A DNA stretch of 64,000 nucleotides from positions 181,532-245,531 of the forward strand of contig JBBRLS010000001.1 of NCBI GenBank assembly GCA_038231215.1, given 5' to 3'. The DNA is from Schlegelella_A sp038231215. GTDB lineage: Bacteria > Pseudomonadota > Gammaproteobacteria > Burkholderiales > Burkholderiaceae_C. A program made the translations under genes and the position numbers. Below, in pieces: positions 60,490-64,000 of the stretch. Position 1 is the first letter of the stretch. The number at the start of each line of letters is the position of its first letter. Below the pieces are notes generated by a model. That model did no database searches. It saw only the letters and a list, made by a program, of their open reading frames with translations, and was not told the DNA's origin.

Positions 60490-61344
60490 TCAGGCGTACG
60501 CGGGCTCGGCGACTTTGACGCGGACGGCCAGCAGCTCCTTGCGATAGATGTTGAGCGCCTGCACGCTGCCGAACGAGCGCTCCAGCAGGAGCGACAGGTT
60601 GTGGAGGATGCGCTCGACGACCTTCGACTCCCACTCCGCGTCGAACTTGATCTGCGCGTCCAGCCAGCGCTCCAGCCATTCGGGGTCGGGCAGCCGGCTC
60701 TGCACGGTGTCCAGCGGATAGAGCGCCGCATTGACGTGCAGGTTCGTCGGGTGCAGCGCCTGCGCCGTGCGACGCGCGCTGGCGATCAGCACGCCGACTT
60801 TCGCGAATGCAAGCCGAGCGTCGTCGCCCTCGCGATCGAGAGCACGCTTCATGTAGCGCAGGTAGACACCTCCGTGGCGCGCCTCGTCGCGCGCGATGAC
60901 GTCGTAGATGGCGCGGATCACCGGCTCGGTGTGCCATTCGGCGGCGCGCCGATACCAGTGGTTGAGGCGGATCTCGCCGCAGAAGTGCAGCATCAGCGTT
61001 TCGAGCACCGGCGCGGGGTCGAATTGGAATCGAACCGCGTGAAGCTCCTGTTCGGTGGGTACGAGGTGGGGGCGGAAGCGGCGCAAGTACTCCATCAGCA
61101 CGAGCGAATGCTTCTGCTCCTCGAAAAACCACACGCTCATGAAGGCGCTGAAGTCGCTGTCGCCGCTGTTGTCGCGCAGGAACATCTCGGTGGCCGGCAG
61201 CGCCGACCACTCGGTGATCGCATTCATGCGGATCGTCTGCGCCTGGTCCTCGTCGAGCCGCGCATCTTCGAAACGCGACCATGGGATGTCGTCGAAGGTC
61301 CATCGAACCGCTTCGAGTTGGCGAAAGATCTCTGGATAAAGCAT
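60490..61344 (-). CDS. Ferritin-like diiron protein (acyl-ACP desaturase/oxygenase-like)
   Basis: 284 residues from the ATG at 61344. A four-helix bundle with diiron ligand motifs: WFFEEQKHSLVL (Glu75/76, His79), GEIRLNHWY (Glu124, His129) and RDEARHGGV (Glu154, His157). A preceding EMFLRDN could provide the remaining ligand. This resembles stearoyl-ACP desaturase and AurF-like diiron oxygenases. Cytosolic. It lies convergent to the hydrolase and divergent from the OlsB-like gene. It could hydroxylate or desaturate the acyl or amino moiety of the aminolipid; this is a suggestion only. Confidence 0.82.
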   Translation of the reverse strand: MLYPEIFRQLEAVRWTFDDIPWSRFEDARLDEDQAQTIRMNAITEWSALPATEMFLRDNSGDSDFSAFMSVWFFEEQKHSLVLMEYLRRFRPHLVPTEQELHAVRFQFDPAPVLETLMLHFCGEIRLNHWYRRAAEWHTEPVIRAIYDVIARDEARHGGVYLRYMKRALDREGDDARLAFAKVGVLIASARRTAQALHPTNLHVNAALYPLDTVQSRLPDPEWLERWLDAQIKFDAEWESKVVERILHNLSLLLERSFGSVQALNIYRKELLAVRVKVAEPAYA

Positions 61345-61516
61345 CGCGCGACTCCCAGGTGCGGGCGCAGTCTGGCGACAGATCGTGACAGCGACGTGAG
61401 CGGACTTGCGCTCGTACGTCTGCACGTGAAATCGTTGTCAAGTCACCGCCGCGTCACGTTTGCGTCAAGTCGCTGACACGCTGGATCCGCAGCATCCAGG
61501 GCTCATCGGAGGTGCC

Positions 61517-62341
61517 ATGAGTCTTCTGGTGAGCGAACGGACGTTGCAGACGTCAACTGCGGATGGGATCGATCCTCGGTCACGTACACAGACCCCGTCC
61601 CGCAGGCAGATCGAACAGGTTTTTGACGTTCGCTGGGCGCGCGACCAAGGCGAGGTCCGCGAAGCGCAACGGCTGCGTTACCGCGTCTTCGCCGACGAGA
61701 TGGGTGCGCGCCTCGAACCCTTTCCCGGAGGGCCCCCTGGTCACGACATCGATCGCTTCGACGCACACTGCGAGCATCTGCTCGTGCGCACGTTGACCTC
61801 CGATCGCGAGGTGGTCGGTACCTATCGCGTGCTGACCCCCGAGGCCGCGCGTGCCGCGGGTGGCCTCTACACCGAGACGGAGTTCGACATCGGCGCTGTC
61901 AGGCCGCTGCTGCATCGCGCGGTCGAGCTGGGGCGTTCGTGCGTGCACGCGGACTGGCGTTCGGGTGGCGTTGTCATGGCACTCTGGGCGGCGCTGGGTG
62001 AGTTCATGCTGCGCCATGATCTCGACACGATGGTCGGTTGCGCCAGCGTCGGTCTGCACGATGGCGGCCACGCTGCGGCGAGCCTCTGGGCGCACTTGCG
62101 CGACACCCACCTCGCACCGGCGACGTGGCGCTGCGTTCCGCACCGACCGTTACCCGTCGACGACCTTTGCCAGGATCTGCGACCGGAGGTTCCTCCACTC
62201 ATCAAGGGCTACTTGCGCTGCGGCGCCCGTGTGCTCGGGCCGCCGGCCTGGGATCCGGACTTCAACACCGCTGATCTGCCGCTGCTGATGCGCTTCGCCG
62301 ACCTGCCGGCCCGCTACCGCAGGCATTTCCTAGGCGGCTGA
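61517..62341 (+). CDS. OlsB-like ornithine (aminoacid) N-acyltransferase
   Basis: 274 residues; GGAGG (61508-61512) precedes the ATG at 61517. GNAT-like core typical of OlsB: REAQRLRYRVFADEMGARL (about 47-65), DHIDRFDAHCEHLLV-like region, VVGTYRVLTPEAARAAGG, VELGRSCVHADWRSGGVVM (about 137-155), and YLRCGARVLGPPAWDPDFNT. This family uses 3-hydroxyacyl-ACP to N-acylate ornithine (or another amino acid) to make lyso-ornithine lipid. The gene pairs with the PlsC/OlsA-like gene. The bundled M14 and diiron enzymes may modify the product. Confidence 0.9.
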   Translation: MSLLVSERTLQTSTADGIDPRSRTQTPSRRQIEQVFDVRWARDQGEVREAQRLRYRVFADEMGARLEPFPGGPPGHDIDRFDAHCEHLLVRTLTSDREVVGTYRVLTPEAARAAGGLYTETEFDIGAVRPLLHRAVELGRSCVHADWRSGGVVMALWAALGEFMLRHDLDTMVGCASVGLHDGGHAAASLWAHLRDTHLAPATWRCVPHRPLPVDDLCQDLRPEVPPLIKGYLRCGARVLGPPAWDPDFNTADLPLLMRFADLPARYRRHFLGG

Positions 62342-63203
62342 GAACGCGGGGTCAGCTACTCAGCGATGGAGGGGACGCTCCAAAGATCGTTCCGCGCCTT
62401 TGAGACGTCTGCCTTTGTCAAACGATAGGCGCCACGAGACCGCGCCTCCAGTCGCGTATGCAAATGAATCACCCCGACCTTCCTCTGAAGCGCGTGCGAT
62501 ACGGGCAGGCATGAACCGGCGAAATCGAAACTAGTCAGGCCGGGCAAAACACGTTATCCCCAGAGATGACCCTTGGCGGGGCTGAATGCGAGCGCGGCCC
62601 GTCCCGTGGCCGGTATCGCGTCCCTTCTTCCTTCACGCTGCGCATGAACGATGACGCTTGACGAACTGACGGTCTTCGCTCGCGACGCTTCGCGTCGATC
62701 GCTCCTCGCCAGATCGTCATCCGGCCACCCGCCACGCCCGATGCCGGGCCGCCAATACCTGAGGTGCTCGCTGCGGCTCGACCGCCGCGCCAGTCGCTTT
62801 GCTCCGTCACGTCGGCCGCGGCGACGCCGCAGCTCGGGAGGTTGCGGTCGACTTCGCTGCAGCCGCTTGCGCCAGGCGAGCTGGCACGTCGGCCGCGACG
62901 CTGCGTCGCCTTGGGATGTTGCAGCGCGTGCGCGTGTCATCCCACCGCGCTCCCCCCAGCGGCGCCCCCGTCCTTCGTCGAGGGGGACTTGTGGGGGGAT
63001 CAAAGAGGCGGTGGGCCGGGAACGGCGCACTGCTGTGTGCTGCTTACGAAGACCACCCAACCCCACCCCTTCCCGTGAGGGAAGGGGCCATGCCCACCCT
63101 CCGCCCGCCCGTGGGCGGGAACGAGGAAGTCCGAGCAGAAGGTGGATCGTTCAAGCCAAGACACGGTGTCTGGCTGCTTCCGCCTTCACTTAGGAAGCAC
63201 ATC
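62342..63203. other. 862-base gene-poor region rich in inverted repeats
   Basis: No convincing gene. Several open frames exist on both strands, but none has a recognisable domain or ribosome site. The right half (62942-63120) contains nested C/G inverted repeats: CCCCCC/GGGGGG (62952-62957, 62993-62998) around CCCCC/GGGGG (62965-62969, 62982-62986), CCCCTTCCC-GTGA-GGGAAGGGG (63066-63087), and CCCGCC-CGTG-GGCGGG (63104-63119). These resemble intergenic repeat clusters flanking island genes. Confidence 0.6.
63066..63119. repeat. Two tandem GC hairpins before ssb
   Basis: First: CCCCTTCCC, GTGA, GGGAAGGGG (63066-63087). Second: CCCGCC, CGTG, GGCGGG (63104-63119). Both are perfect. No T-tract. 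They lie 85-138 bases upstream of the SSB start. Confidence 0.7.
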
Positions 63204-63695
63204 ATGGCAAACGTACGTACCGAGCAACGCAATGCGCACCTGGCCGCCCCGGCCAGGCTGGAGACGGTCCCCGGGCGCGACGGCGAGGTCAGCAAGGCCA
63301 CGCTGACCGCCATCAGCAACAGCAAGAAGGGCAGCGGCGACAGCCGCGAGGACGAGCCGACGGCGATCCAGTGGACGCTGTGGGGCAAGCTGGCCGAGAA
63401 CGCCGCCCAGTACCTCGGCAAGGGCAGCCACGTCAACGTCGTCGGGCGGCTTCGCAACAACCACTACGTGGACGCCAAGGGCAACACGGTGTTCGGCTTC
63501 TCGTTCACCTGCGAGGAGATCGACTACCTCGATAGCCGGGCCGAGTCCGAAGCGCGTCGTGCGCGCCAGGAGGGGGAGGGCGGGACAGCACCGGAAGCGG
63601 CAGCGCCTGCGGCACCGGACGTCACGAGGGCCAACGGTCGCGGTCGCAAGGCGCCGAAGGCCGCGCCGGCCAACGACAACGACATCCCGTTCTGA
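63204..63695 (+). CDS. ssb: Single-stranded DNA-binding protein (mobile-element type)
   Basis: 163 residues from the ATG at 63204. An OB-fold N-terminus (HLAAPARLETVPGRDGEVSKA, TAIQWTLWGKLAENAAQYL, KGSHVNVVGRLRNNHYVD) and the conserved C-terminal acidic tip NDNDIPF that recruits partner proteins. It binds and protects single-stranded DNA. The TLWGKLAENAAQYLGKGSHV core is the style of SSBs carried on integrative conjugative elements and plasmids rather than the chromosomal housekeeping copy, judging from memory. A hairpin follows (63706-63728). It implies a genomic island beginning here and running to the right. Confidence 0.92.
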   Translation: MANVRTEQRNAHLAAPARLETVPGRDGEVSKATLTAISNSKKGSGDSREDEPTAIQWTLWGKLAENAAQYLGKGSHVNVVGRLRNNHYVDAKGNTVFGFSFTCEEIDYLDSRAESEARRARQEGEGGTAPEAAAPAAPDVTRANGRGRKAPKAAPANDNDIPF

Positions 63696-64000
63696 ACCCG
63701 GGGAAGGCGGGGCGCCTGGCGCCCCGCCTCGTCAACCAAGAACCGAGCATTTGCCGCGACGGATTCCCACCGGAATCCATCGCGCTCGACCTCCGGTACC
63801 GGCCGCACGATCGACCGGTGCATGTCGGCGCCTGCAAACCGCGCTCGCCGGCGCTGCCGGCTCGCGGTTGCCGGTCTCCGGCCTTGGAGGCCGGTCGACC
63901 GGCGCAGACAACGTTCCGTTCCAGGGCAGCCGCTTGGGGCGTTGCGGGGCCGGGCGCTCAGGTCTACGCTAGCGCCGGATGTCTTCGATCAGCCGGCGGA
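63696..64000. other. Non-coding, hairpin-rich end of the window
   Basis: 305 bases with no supported gene. It holds the hairpin after ssb, GGATTCC-CACC-GGAATCC (63761-63778), and CCGGCC/GGCCGG-type repeats around 63880-63905. The next gene of the presumed island lies beyond the window. Confidence 0.5.
63706..63728 (+). terminator. GC hairpin after ssb
   Basis: GGCGGGGCGC (63706-63715), loop CTG, GCGCCCCGCC (63719-63728), starting 11 bases after the stop. No T-tract; probably a terminator or 3' stabiliser. Confidence 0.65.

Noticed and set aside
62554..63066. Open frames on both strands in the gene-poor region.
   Set aside because: Arg/Pro-rich, no ribosome sites, no domain; more likely chance frames in high-GC repeats.

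Overview
The window reads as high-GC chromosomal DNA from a Gram-negative bacterium, most likely a betaproteobacterium (Burkholderiales-like). Reasons: eight secreted proteins end in a PEP-CTERM sorting tail or a variant of it, a LuxR regulator of the EpsA type is present, glycosyltransferases of an exopolysaccharide locus sit at the left edge, and there are a two-partner secretion adhesin and a type II secretion-like operon. Taxonomy is inferred from gene content only. No rRNA, tRNA or CRISPR array was seen, and the exosortase itself is not in the window.

Left part (1-8.4 kb): the end of an exopolysaccharide cluster (two GT4 glycosyltransferases and a WecG/TagA/CpsF transferase with overlapping stops and starts), a convergent HAF-repeat PEP-CTERM protein, a lipoprotein plus glycoside hydrolase pair, a PEP-CTERM protein and a PstS-like periplasmic protein.

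8.4-26.4 kb: one co-directional run that looks like a single machine. It encodes a TpsB outer-membrane transporter, a giant (about 3,480 residue) TpsA filamentous haemagglutinin, an ExbB-type proton channel carrying DUF2341 and LamG-like periplasmic domains, two different ExbD proteins, a TonB-like protein, a porin and a periplasmic coiled-coil protein. I regard this as the best candidate for an undescribed system: a secreted adhesin with its own proton-motive-force transducer.

26.4-38.4 kb (minus strand): two tandem PEP-CTERM paralogues, the regulator EpsA, and a tightly overlapped type II secretion-like operon (GspG-F-E, split GspL, M, C, D, then three pseudopilin-like proteins). It could export PEP-CTERM proteins or extracellular enzymes.

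38.6-53.6 kb: a PEP-CTERM trypsin-like protease, another PEP-CTERM-like protein, a secreted 5'-nucleotidase, and a TPR protein with a degenerate protease domain. Then come a minus-strand cluster (PHP-type hydrolase, PpiC-like protein, HupE/UreJ-like protein, TIGR02466 oxygenase-like protein, membrane-fused spermidine synthase), two more PEP-CTERM proteins and a YdcF/DUF218 protein.

53.7-57.5 kb: a decayed patch. galE lies between two diverged copies of a START/SRPBCC-like gene, one truncated and one frameshifted, followed by small genes.

57.6-62.3 kb: a lipid cluster with OlsA-like and OlsB-like acyltransferases around an M14 carboxypeptidase-like enzyme, an alpha/beta hydrolase and a ferritin-like diiron protein. 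This points to ornithine-type aminolipid metabolism.

62.3-64 kb: a gene-poor stretch rich in inverted repeats and an SSB of the kind carried by integrative elements, possibly the edge of a genomic island.
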